From contig CAYUEQ010000046.1 in the NCBI GenBank assembly GCA_964443805.1, positions 1-7,651 on the forward strand: a stretch of 7,651 nt of DNA, written 5' to 3'. This document shows positions 1 to 6,950 of the stretch, piece by piece. Position 1 is the stretch's first letter; every line of letters starts with the position of its first letter. The translations under genes were made by a program, and so were the position numbers. The stretch comes from CAYUEQ01 sp964443805 (lineage in GTDB: Bacteria > Bacillota_I > Bacilli_A > RF39 > UBA660). Below the pieces are notes generated by a model. That model was not told the origin of the DNA. It saw only the letters and a list, made by a program, of their open reading frames with translations, and ran no database searches.

Positions 1-1304
1 ACGAATACAAATCATCTACCGAAAACATTGAAGTAGATATAGTAGATAATATGATACCAGTATCATGGGATGGATCAACATTAATTAAAGCAGACAAAAC
101 AAATCAAGAAAATAATTGGTATGATTATGAAAATCAAAAATGGGCCAATGCAGTACTAGTAACAGATGAATCAAGAGAGTCAATAAAAACATCAGAAGTA
201 GGAACAACGATAGTTGAATCAAATGTACTAGCATATTACACCTACATACCAAGATACAAATATTTATTATGGAATACAAATAATAATGTAAATTGTTTAA
301 ATGATAATTGTGATTCTCAAGATATAACCGTTGCATTTGAAAATAAAAATATTACTAAAACAACTGGTTCTAATAACGGAGAGTGGTTAACTCATCCAGC
401 ATTTACATTTGGGAACTCAGAACTTAATGGAATATGGGTTGGTAAATTTACAACAAGTGCTGATCCAACTACTGAATGTTACGATATGTCCTTTTCGTTT
501 TTATGTAACAATACAGATATAAATCCTTATATAAAACCAAATCTAGGAATGTGGAGAAATATAGATATTTCTAATATGTTTTTATCAGCGAAAAAATTTG
601 TTTCTTATGGCTTAACTAGTAATTCAAATGTCGATTCTCATATGATGAAAAATATGGAGTGGGGAGCAGTAGCATATCTATCTCATAGTAAATATGGAAA
701 AAGAGGAAATACTAATTATAGTGAATATAACCGTGAAGTTTATCCTAATAACTTTGTAAGCATGCAATTCAATAATGAACGTTTAACAGGATGCTCTGCT
801 GGTTATCCTCAAGCAGCTTATGATCCTTATGAATGTCCTAACTCTTATCCTTCGCAAAACTTAGATGCATTAGGGGCATCTACTACTGGAAATATATACG
901 GCATATATGATATGTCAGGTGGAGTTTATGAGTATGTAATGGGGCAAGTAGTAGAGAGTGAAGATACTCCAATAGGAACGTTTAATCCAGATTCTTCTTC
1001 AGGAGAATGGAATGTTATTCCAGAAACAAAATATTATGATAGTTATGCGTACGATACAAACGAGTTGACTCACGAACGAGGACAATTAGGAGATGCGACT
1101 AAAGAGACTTTAAATTCATTTGGTTCTTCGTATGGTAGTTGGTATGGTGATTTTTCTTTATTCCCTGAAGCAAATAGTATTTGGTTCATGCGAGGTGGAG
1201 TATTTACTAGTACTTCAACAACCGTTGGAATACTTGGTTTTAATTATGCAACTGGGCTTCCGATGGCGAATCATGGATTTAGATCAATATTGGTATTTGA
1301 ATAA
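1..1304 (+). CDS. Surface protein with C-terminal FGE-sulfatase-like (C-type-lectin-like) domain, 5' partial
   Basis: The reading frame is open from base 3 to the TAA at 1302-1304 (433 visible residues), so the gene starts upstream. The ATG at 51 has no ribosome binding site and is probably internal. The visible N-terminal part contains IPVSWDG, WYDYENQKWANAV and a TYIPRYKY segment; I recall this pattern from large surface proteins of uncultured gut Firmicutes (not searched). A middle motif reads KNMEWGAVAYLSHSKYG. The C-terminal part has the hallmarks of the FGE-sulfatase/C-type-lectin-like fold: GNIYGIYDMSGGVYEYVMG from about base 888, RGG at 1191-1199 and GFR at 1275-1283. The two active-site cysteines of true formylglycine-generating enzymes, which lie between RGG and just after GFR, are absent, so a binding or structural role is more likely than catalysis. 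Six cysteines form three local pairs (C-x4-C, C-x8-C, C-x13-C), which suits an exported protein. The export signal is outside the window. The exact function is unknown. Confidence 0.8.
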   Translation, partial: EYKSSTENIEVDIVDNMIPVSWDGSTLIKADKTNQENNWYDYENQKWANAVLVTDESRESIKTSEVGTTIVESNVLAYYTYIPRYKYLLWNTNNNVNCLNDNCDSQDITVAFENKNITKTTGSNNGEWLTHPAFTFGNSELNGIWVGKFTTSADPTTECYDMSFSFLCNNTDINPYIKPNLGMWRNIDISNMFLSAKKFVSYGLTSNSNVDSHMMKNMEWGAVAYLSHSKYGKRGNTNYSEYNREVYPNNFVSMQFNNERLTGCSAGYPQAAYDPYECPNSYPSQNLDALGASTTGNIYGIYDMSGGVYEYVMGQVVESEDTPIGTFNPDSSSGEWNVIPETKYYDSYAYDTNELTHERGQLGDATKETLNSFGSSYGSWYGDFSLFPEANSIWFMRGGVFTSTSTTVGILGFNYATGLPMANHGFRSILVFE

Positions 1305-1311
1305 ATTTAGA

Positions 1312-1340
1312 TTGAAAAAATTCTTTAATTCCTCTATACT
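1312..1340 (+). promoter_or_regulatory. Candidate sigma-A-type promoter for the downstream operon
   Basis: TTGAAA at 1312-1317 and TATACT at 1335-1340 are separated by exactly 17 bases, and each differs from the consensus by one base. They lie in the only gap of more than 20 bases in the window, between the surface-protein gene and the downstream cluster. Transcription would start near 1347, leaving a leader of only about 15 bases before the ATG at 1362. In DNA this AT-rich such matches arise by chance, so this is a candidate only. No hairpin-plus-T-run terminator is visible in the same gap, so readthrough from gene 1 is also possible. Confidence 0.4.
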
Positions 1341-1349
1341 TATAATAGT

Positions 1350-1364
1350 AGGTGAATGATAATG
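1350..1364 (+). promoter_or_regulatory. Ribosome binding site selecting the ATG at 1362
   Basis: AGGTG at 1350-1354 is followed by two in-frame ATGs, at 1356 and 1362. The first is only one base from the site; the second is seven bases away, a normal spacing. Translation therefore most likely starts at 1362 and gives MKNKE, two residues shorter than the longest frame. The same AGGTGA box precedes the ATPase start at 4297 with six bases of spacing. Confidence 0.7.
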
Positions 1365-3353
1365 AAAAACAAAGAAATAGAAAAAACAAAGGAAATAAAC
1401 ATAGAAAAAAATAAAAAGCAAAAAGAAAAGAAAAACATTTTTAAAAGAATAAAAGATAAGTGGAAAAAACTAACTAAGAAAAGAAAAATTTTAATCGTTG
1501 TTTTAAGTGTTTTACTTTTACTTTTTTTATCTTTATTATTTTATGTCTTTGTAATAGTAGATAAACAACAAATGATTGTGGTAGAAAAAGATAACTTTAT
1601 TTATGAAAATGGAACATTAAAGTTACTTGATGAAAATCAAAGAGAAATAGGGATTTATGAATGTGAAAATAAAGATCCTAAACTTTGTTATGTAGCTTTT
1701 GAAGATACTGATGATGACTTTGATGTTGAAAAGACTGAATATGAAGATGGAAAGTTATTAAAATTAAGAAGTAAAATATATGATAATAAATATGTGTTTA
1801 TTTATGATAATGTTAAAGAAAATGCTGATAAATTACAGCTTTATAATATAAAGAATAAAAAGATAGAAGATGATTACTTTGGAGTAAAATCATATATTAT
1901 TGATGAAGAAAATTATTTAGTGTTAAGAAATAAAGATAAAAAATCTGCCTTTTATAAAATAGAAAAAGATTTAGAAGAAATAATTGAGTTTGAATATGAT
2001 TACTTAGGAATTATTGAAAATAAAGAAGATAAAATTATAATTGCCCAAAAAGATAAAGAATGGATGTTAATTGATTTTGATAATGAAGAACTATCATCTA
2101 AATTTGAAGAAGAGATTAAAAACTATAATGAGCAATATATTGTATTAAAAAATTCGAATAAATATCGGGTTGTCGAGTACATGAGTGTTGAGGTTTTTAA
2201 TGATTTAGATTATGTAGAACTAGAAGATGAAATCGCATTAGTAGTTCAAAAAAACAAACTAAATATTGTTGATTATAGTAACAATCAATTAATATATGAA
2301 ATGATTGAATTAGACAACTCTGATTATGTTAAAACTATTGTAATTGATGATAAAAATAAAATAGTAAAAACAAAACAATCATTTAGTTATGAGATAGATA
2401 AAAATAAAATTACTGTTATAATATATAAAGACAAACTTGAAGATGTAAAAGTATTTAATCTACTGGAAGGCAAAAACAATTTAAAGTTAAATTATTATAG
2501 TTATTTTGATGGGAAATTATATTTATATTCTGATGCAAAAAAGACTAGAGAAATAGGAGAATATACTTGTACTAATGAAAACATTATAACTAACAATACA
2601 AGTGATTTATCTAACTGTTATATTGCAACAGACACATCTACTAATATGACTATTCCAATGTTTTATAATCGTTTTATATTTATTTATGATGCTCCACAAG
2701 GAGCTAGCAAAACTGACATAAAAGTAAATTTGTATGATTTAAGAACAAGTAAAATATTAGGTAATTATATTAATGTTTTAAGTGATAATGGAAGTAAAGA
2801 ATTTAAGAATATAGATGAAGACCATTATGTTATTGCGACTAACAAACATAATAAACAAGGTCTTTTAAAGATAGTAACTGGAAAAGTAACTAAAGCAGTT
2901 GATTTTGATTATGATGAATTAAATAAAATAAATAATATTAATTTAAAAGGTAAAAAAGATAATAAATATGTGATTGTAAGCAATACTGGTGTTGAAGATG
3001 CCGATGCTTTTGTAGGTAATTACTATCGAGTTAAAAATGATAAAGGTAAGTATGAAATATATAATATTGACAATAAAAGAGTAGTCAATAAAACTTACTC
3101 GTTTGCATATGCAGAACTATATGAAAAGTATGTAGTTGTTGTAACTGATGCTAATCGCTTATTAGTTTATGATTACAATGGTAATAGTTTATTTAAAGTT
3201 GAAGAAGATCCAATAATTTTATCATCACCAACTGAATTTAAATTAAAAACAAAAGATAATGAAATTTCAATTGTATATAAAAATATAACAGCAAAATATG
3301 ATACATCTAAAACTCCATGGGAACCAATTTATGATGATCCTATTGGAGAATAA
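1362..3353 (+). CDS. Membrane-anchored protein with two tandem cysteine-paired WG-like ectodomain units
   Basis: This 663-residue protein has a Lys/Glu-rich cytoplasmic N-terminus (about residues 1-42), one membrane helix (about 43-67, ILIVVLSVLLLLFLSLLFYV) and a large acidic, Tyr/Asn/Lys-rich beta-type C-terminal region that should lie outside the membrane. There is no cleavable signal peptide. The ectodomain is an internal duplication: both halves begin with a G-x-Y-x-C ... C-Y-x-A motif (Cys 101/109 and 403/419, the only cysteines), continue with YVFIYD or FIFIYD, then degenerate repeats of the type KDKEWMLIDFDNEELSSKF that resemble WG repeats or propeller blades, and end in a terminal strand pair (ITVIIYKD, ISIVYKN). 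The next gene carries a single copy of the same unit behind its own anchor. The 3-base gap to that gene, whose ribosome binding site (GGAG, 3345-3348) lies inside this coding region, indicates co-transcription. I do not recognise a named family. A surface-binding or scaffold role is inference; no catalytic motif is visible. Confidence 0.85.
   Translation: MKNKEIEKTKEINIEKNKKQKEKKNIFKRIKDKWKKLTKKRKILIVVLSVLLLLFLSLLFYVFVIVDKQQMIVVEKDNFIYENGTLKLLDENQREIGIYECENKDPKLCYVAFEDTDDDFDVEKTEYEDGKLLKLRSKIYDNKYVFIYDNVKENADKLQLYNIKNKKIEDDYFGVKSYIIDEENYLVLRNKDKKSAFYKIEKDLEEIIEFEYDYLGIIENKEDKIIIAQKDKEWMLIDFDNEELSSKFEEEIKNYNEQYIVLKNSNKYRVVEYMSVEVFNDLDYVELEDEIALVVQKNKLNIVDYSNNQLIYEMIELDNSDYVKTIVIDDKNKIVKTKQSFSYEIDKNKITVIIYKDKLEDVKVFNLLEGKNNLKLNYYSYFDGKLYLYSDAKKTREIGEYTCTNENIITNNTSDLSNCYIATDTSTNMTIPMFYNRFIFIYDAPQGASKTDIKVNLYDLRTSKILGNYINVLSDNGSKEFKNIDEDHYVIATNKHNKQGLLKIVTGKVTKAVDFDYDELNKINNINLKGKKDNKYVIVSNTGVEDADAFVGNYYRVKNDKGKYEIYNIDNKRVVNKTYSFAYAELYEKYVVVVTDANRLLVYDYNGNSLFKVEEDPIILSSPTEFKLKTKDNEISIVYKNITAKYDTSKTPWEPIYDDPIGE
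1593..2435 (+). repeat. Ectodomain unit, copy 1 of 3 (protein-level repeat)
   Basis: This is the first copy of a unit of about 270-280 residues. It opens with GTLKLLDENQREIGIYEC, has the second cysteine in LCYVAFED, then YVFIYD, then WG-like repeats (KEWMLIDFDNEELSSKFEE, KYRVVEYMSVEVF), and closes with FSYEIDKNKITVIIYKD. The copies are diverged in DNA and are recognisable only in the protein. Boundaries are approximate and were set by eye. Confidence 0.65.
2502..3305 (+). repeat. Ectodomain unit, copy 2 of 3 (protein-level repeat)
   Basis: This second copy lies in the C-terminal half of the same protein. It opens with GKLYLYSDAKKTREIGEYTC, has its second cysteine in NCYIATDT after a longer loop (C-x15-C against C-x7-C in copy 1), then FIFIYDA, then repeats such as KYEIYNIDNKRVVNKTYSF and LLVYDYNGNSLF, and closes with FKLKTKDNEISIVYKN. 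The Asn/Thr-rich insertion between its cysteines is the main difference from copy 1. Confidence 0.65.
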
Positions 3354-3356
3354 ATA

Positions 3357-4283
3357 ATGAACAAGAAGTTTATAGTAACTACGGCATTGTTTTTGTTAGT
3401 TAGTTTAGTGGTAGGGTTTTATGGGTTTTATGTAAGTAAACATAGTTTATTTGTATCAAAATTTGATGATTTAACTTTTGAGTTCAAAAAAGATGGAGCA
3501 CTATATTTTTATGATGGCAAAAAGTTATTAGGTAGTTATACATGCATTGATTTTAACGTTTGTGATTATGCATCGTTTGAAATTGATGATGATACTACAA
3601 ATATTGATTATTATAAAAATGAAGGTCAAACAAAAGTTATTAATGACAAATATGTATTTATTGAAGATGGTAATTATCAATTATTTGATTTAATAAAAAA
3701 CGAAGTTGTTGCAACTTATAAATCTGTAAAAAACTATGGGATTGGAATAGAAGAAGATAAATTTATAGTTTGTGATGGCTTATGTGGTGTTATTAAACTA
3801 GGTAATGGCTTTAAGGTAGAAATACCTCTTAACTATGAGTTTGTTGGTTTAATAGACAATCAAAGAGATAATAAATTAATTGCTGATAGATATGTTATTA
3901 AAAAAGATAATAAATGGAGTATTTTAGATAATAATAATCAAATAATATCAAATGATTTTGATGAGGGGATAGTAACTTATAGTGGAAAATATATAATAAC
4001 TAAAACTGACAATAAATATAAACTATATGATTTTGATGGTACAAATTTACTAGAAAATGTTGAGTATAATTATTTATCTTTTACTGAAAATTATGTAAAT
4101 ATAATTAATCAAGAAAATAAATTATATGTTTATGATGTTGAAAACGATAAAATTATAACTGATAAATATATAATTGTCGGTAATAATTATAAAGAATCAT
4201 TTAGTTCAAAATTAATAGAAAATAACAAATTAAAATTAATTATAAATGATGAACAACAAAGTACACATAACTTTGATCTATAG
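3357..4283 (+). CDS. Membrane-anchored protein with one cysteine-paired WG-like ectodomain unit
   Basis: This 308-residue protein starts at an ATG eight bases after GGAG (3345-3348), which lies inside the end of the upstream gene. Residues 4-26 form a hydrophobic segment after MNKK. No clear AxA-type cleavage site follows, so an uncleaved anchor with the C-terminus outside is likely. The rest is a single copy of the unit found twice in the preceding protein: LLGSYTC ... CDYASF (Cys 63 and 69), DKYVFIED, then at least three WG-like repeats (KDNKWSILDNNNQIISNDF, KYKLYDFDGTNLL, KLYVYDVENDKII) and a closing FSSKLIENNKLKLIIND. A second cysteine pair, Cys 139 and 143 in VCDGLCG, has no counterpart in the upstream protein. 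The two genes look like paralogues from duplication and fusion, and their products may form one surface complex. The specific function is unknown and no enzyme motif is visible. The TAG at 4281-4283 is 13 bases before the ATPase start. Confidence 0.85.
   Translation: MNKKFIVTTALFLLVSLVVGFYGFYVSKHSLFVSKFDDLTFEFKKDGALYFYDGKKLLGSYTCIDFNVCDYASFEIDDDTTNIDYYKNEGQTKVINDKYVFIEDGNYQLFDLIKNEVVATYKSVKNYGIGIEEDKFIVCDGLCGVIKLGNGFKVEIPLNYEFVGLIDNQRDNKLIADRYVIKKDNKWSILDNNNQIISNDFDEGIVTYSGKYIITKTDNKYKLYDFDGTNLLENVEYNYLSFTENYVNIINQENKLYVYDVENDKIITDKYIIVGNNYKESFSSKLIENNKLKLIINDEQQSTHNFDL
3474..4256 (+). repeat. Ectodomain unit, copy 3 of 3 (protein-level repeat)
   Basis: This single copy lies in the second anchored protein. 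It aligns from FEFKKDGALYFYDGKKLLG through the cysteine pair (C-x5-C), the WG-like repeats and the terminal strand pair KLKLIIND. Its length of about 260 residues matches the two copies upstream, which supports reading the upstream protein as two of these units in tandem. Confidence 0.65.
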
Positions 4284-4285
4284 AT

Positions 4286-4299
4286 AGGTGATCGACTTG
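4286..4299 (+). promoter_or_regulatory. Ribosome binding site and TTG start of the ATPase
   Basis: AGGTG at 4286-4290 is followed after six bases by TTG at 4297. The frame from this TTG encodes LEENNWTKAKSEDILKILNS, then a GLNDKEVEQKQ segment typical of the N-terminus of type II P-type ATPases. No ATG or GTG start with comparable spacing exists. The box matches the one upstream of the gene at 1362. Confidence 0.65.
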
Positions 4300-6947
4300 G
4301 AAGAAAATAATTGGACTAAAGCTAAAAGTGAAGATATTTTAAAAATATTAAATAGTGATATTGAGGGACTAAATGATAAAGAAGTAGAACAAAAACAAAA
4401 GAACATGGATATAATAGAATACCTAAAACTAAAAAAGACAGTCTAGTTCAATTGTTTTTTAAACAATTTGCTGATTCTATTATTATAGTTTTAATAGTTG
4501 TAACTATAATTTCTTTTATAATCTGGGAATTTATAGATGGGTTTGCTATTTTATTTATTATTTTACTAGATGCTTTTTTAGGAACGCTTCAAGAATGGAA
4601 TGCTGCTAAAAACGCTGAAAGTTTAAAAGACTTAATAAAGGTAAAAACATTAGTAAGAAGAAATAATAAAGAAATAGAATTAGATGCAGAAGAATTAGTC
4701 CCAGGCGACATTATAATACTCTCATCAGGGGTTAAAATTCCAGCAGATGCTAGAATATTAAGTTCTAATAATTTAACGGTGAACGAAGCATCATTAACTG
4801 GAGAATCTACTGCTAGTATTAAACACAATAAAGTAATAACTGGATATGTGTCGATAATGGAAATGTCTAATATGTTATTTGCAGGTACTAGTGTAATAAC
4901 AGGAAGAGCAGAAGCTGTAGTAGTAGAAACTGGTATTAATACTCAAATTGGAAAAATAGCACAAGAAGTTGATAATGTTGAAGAACAAAAGTCTCCTTTA
5001 ACTATTAGAATCAATAAATTTTCTAAACAAATAAGTGTTTTTATTGTAATACTTTCATTATTTATAATTATATTACTGTTTGCTAAAAATCATCCGACAG
5101 ATGTTATTTTTTTATCGGTAATAGCACTAGCTGTTTCAGCAATGCCAGAAGGGCTACCACTTGCATTAACTATGGCTCTATCAATTGGATCAAATCGTAT
5201 GGCAAAAAAGAACATTATTGTAAAGAAACTAAATTCAGTAGAATCATTAGGTAGTTGTACAGTAATTGCAAGTGATAAAACAGGAACATTAACTGTTAAT
5301 GAACAAACAGCAAAAGAAATAATTCTTCCTGATGATACAACTTATAAAATAAGTGGATCTGGTTATAACGATGATGGTGTTATTAATAACCAAAATAATA
5401 GTGCTTTAGAAATAGCTAAATTAGGAATGTTGAATAATGAAGCAAATTTAACAAAAGATAATAATCTATGGACTTACAATGGAGATTCGATTGATATAGC
5501 TTTTTTGGCACTAGGAAAAAAAGCTAAAACAGATATTTCTAATATAAATATTTTAGCTGAAATACCATATGAATCTGAAATTATGTATTCAGCAGTTTTT
5601 TACGAAGAAAACAATAAAAAGTATTGTAGTGTTAAAGGATCTTTAGAAACCGTCTTTGAAATGTGCGACTCGATGAATGTTGATAATAAAAACATAAAAA
5701 TAAATATTGGTAAACTAAGAGAACAAAACGAAAAATTAGCAAGTGAAGGATATCGTATTATTGCACTAGCAAAAGGTAAAGTAGAAAATTTTGAAACCAA
5801 AAACATTTATGCTAAAAAAGATATCCCAAAACTTACATTTATGGGATTAGTTGCTTTTATTGATCCAATTAGAAAAGAAGCCGCATCAGCAATTGAAAAA
5901 TGTAATGTAGCAGGTATTAAAACTGTAATTATAACGGGAGACCACCCATTAACTTCATACTCAATTGGTAGAAAATTAAATTTAGTATCAAATTTTGATG
6001 AAGTTACAAATGGGAAAGAAGTAGAAGAGTATCTAAATAAGTCTACTAAAGATTTTGATGTATTTGTAAGATCTAAAAAAGTATTTGCTAGAATCACTCC
6101 TATTCAAAAATTAAAAATAGTAGAAGCATATAAAAGAATGGGGGAGTTTGTAGCAGTTACTGGAGACGGAATAAACGATGCTCCAGCATTAAAAGTTGCT
6201 AATATAGGAATATCTATGGGAAGTGGAACTGATGTTGCAAAAGAAACAAGCCAGATGATTATTACTGATAATAACTTCTTATCGATAGTATCTGGGGTTG
6301 AAGAAGGAAGAGTTGCATATGCCAACATCAGAAAAGTCATCTATATGCTCGTTTCATGTGGGATAGCAGAAGTGTTTTTCTTCTTGCTATCCATTGCATT
6401 TAATTATCCGATGCCACTTGTAGCGATCCAATTATTATGGTTGAATTTAGTAACTGATGGTTTGCAAGACCTAGCTTTATCTTTTGAAAAAGCAGAAGAA
6501 AATATAATGGAAGAAAAACCTAGAAATCCAAAAGCTCCAATCTTTGACCGTTTATTAATATCAGAATTATTGATATCTAGTTTATTTATTGGAATACTAG
6601 TATTTATAGTTTGGGTAATATTAATGGATTTCTTACATTTTGATGTATATGTTGCAAGAGGATATATCTTAGCTTTAATGGTATTAATTCAAAACATACA
6701 TGTCTTAAACTGTCGCAGTGAAAAAACATCAGCCTTTAAAATGCCGATTAAAAATAATCGACTAGTAATATTTAGTATTGCAGGAGCTTTATTGTTACAA
6801 GTACTAGTAATGAACATTCCTTTTTTAAGAACTTTTTTACAAGCAACAAAAATCCCGTTTAACCATTTATTAATCTTATTTGTATTATCATTACCGATAT
6901 TATTAATAATGGAAACGTTTAAAAAAATATATTTTAAGAAGGAATAA
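4297..6947 (+). CDS. Cation-transporting P-type ATPase (Ca2+-ATPase-like), with a -1 frameshift near the N-terminus
   Basis: This is a type II P-type ATPase, which pumps cations across the cytoplasmic membrane at the cost of ATP. Repairing one base gives 883 residues, normal for the family. Motifs in repaired numbering: TGES 168-171 (actuator domain), PEGLP in M4 with Glu 285, the phosphorylated Asp 327 in DKTGTLT (codon at 5274), the nucleotide-binding KGS at 447-449, TGD 547-549 and TGDGINDAP near 622-629. About ten membrane helices fit the 2+2+6 pattern. By eye against SERCA, the site II ligands are kept (Glu in M4; Asn 717 and Asp 721 in NLVTDG of M6), but two site I ligands differ: Gly 689 for Asn in M5 and Gln 799 for Glu in M8. 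A single transported ion is inferred; Ca2+ is likely but not certain. The first 34 or so codons are in one frame, which ends at TAG 4444-4446; the rest is in the -1 frame, open from 4380. The first standard start in that frame, TTG 4452, lacks a ribosome binding site and would remove about 52 residues, leaving all helices. Function is uncertain if the shift is real. Confidence 0.85.
4386..4403 (+). other. Frameshift site in the ATPase gene
   Basis: Upstream of this point the ATPase N-terminus reads in the frame of the TTG at 4297 (...GLNDKEVEQKQ). Downstream the family-like sequence EHGYNRIPKTKKDSLVQLF reads in the -1 frame. The switch falls in two short A runs, A5 at 4391-4395 and A4 at 4397-4400. 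Adding one A to either run restores a continuous frame; adding it to the A4 gives EVEQKQKEHGYNRIP. A single-base deletion, either a sequencing or assembly error or a real mutation, is therefore the simplest reading. Confidence 0.75.
4431..4468 (+). other. A AAA AAG slippery heptamer followed by a hairpin
   Basis: Bases 4431-4437 read A AAA AAG in the zero frame of the TTG-initiated ORF, the strongest known bacterial -1 slippage heptamer (the dnaX type). The zero-frame stop TAG is at 4444-4446. Twelve bases after the heptamer, 4450-4457 (AATTGTTT) can pair with 4461-4468 (AAACAATT) around a 3-base loop, forming an 8-bp but very AT-rich stem. A -1 slip here would enter the ATPase frame. No Shine-Dalgarno-like stimulator is visible upstream. 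The pieces are seen directly; a recoding function is only a hypothesis. Confidence 0.35.
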
Positions 6948-6950
6948 AAT

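Noticed and set aside
1191..1283. A complete diversity-generating retroelement
   Set aside because: Only the target-like domain is present. No second copy of this stretch and no reverse transcriptase motif is found in the window.
1341..1346. Perfect TATAAT as a -10 element
   Set aside because: At 17-base spacing the -35 would be AAATTC, a poor match; TTGAAA would be 23 bases away, too far. Transcription would also start inside the ribosome binding site.
1120..1359. 79-residue + strand frame overlapping the end of gene 1
   Set aside because: It is out of frame with the FGE-like domain, which has clear RGG and GFR motifs, has no family-like sequence, and ends within the start region of the next gene.
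4452..4454. TTG at 4452 as the true ATPase start
   Set aside because: There is no ribosome binding site upstream, and family-like sequence (HGYNRIPKTKKDSLVQ) continues in frame before it. The TTG at 4297 has a well-spaced AGGTG.
4450..4468. Inverted repeat as a rho-independent terminator
   Set aside because: It lies inside conserved ATPase coding sequence (LFFKQFAD), has only one G-C pair and no T-run after the stem.
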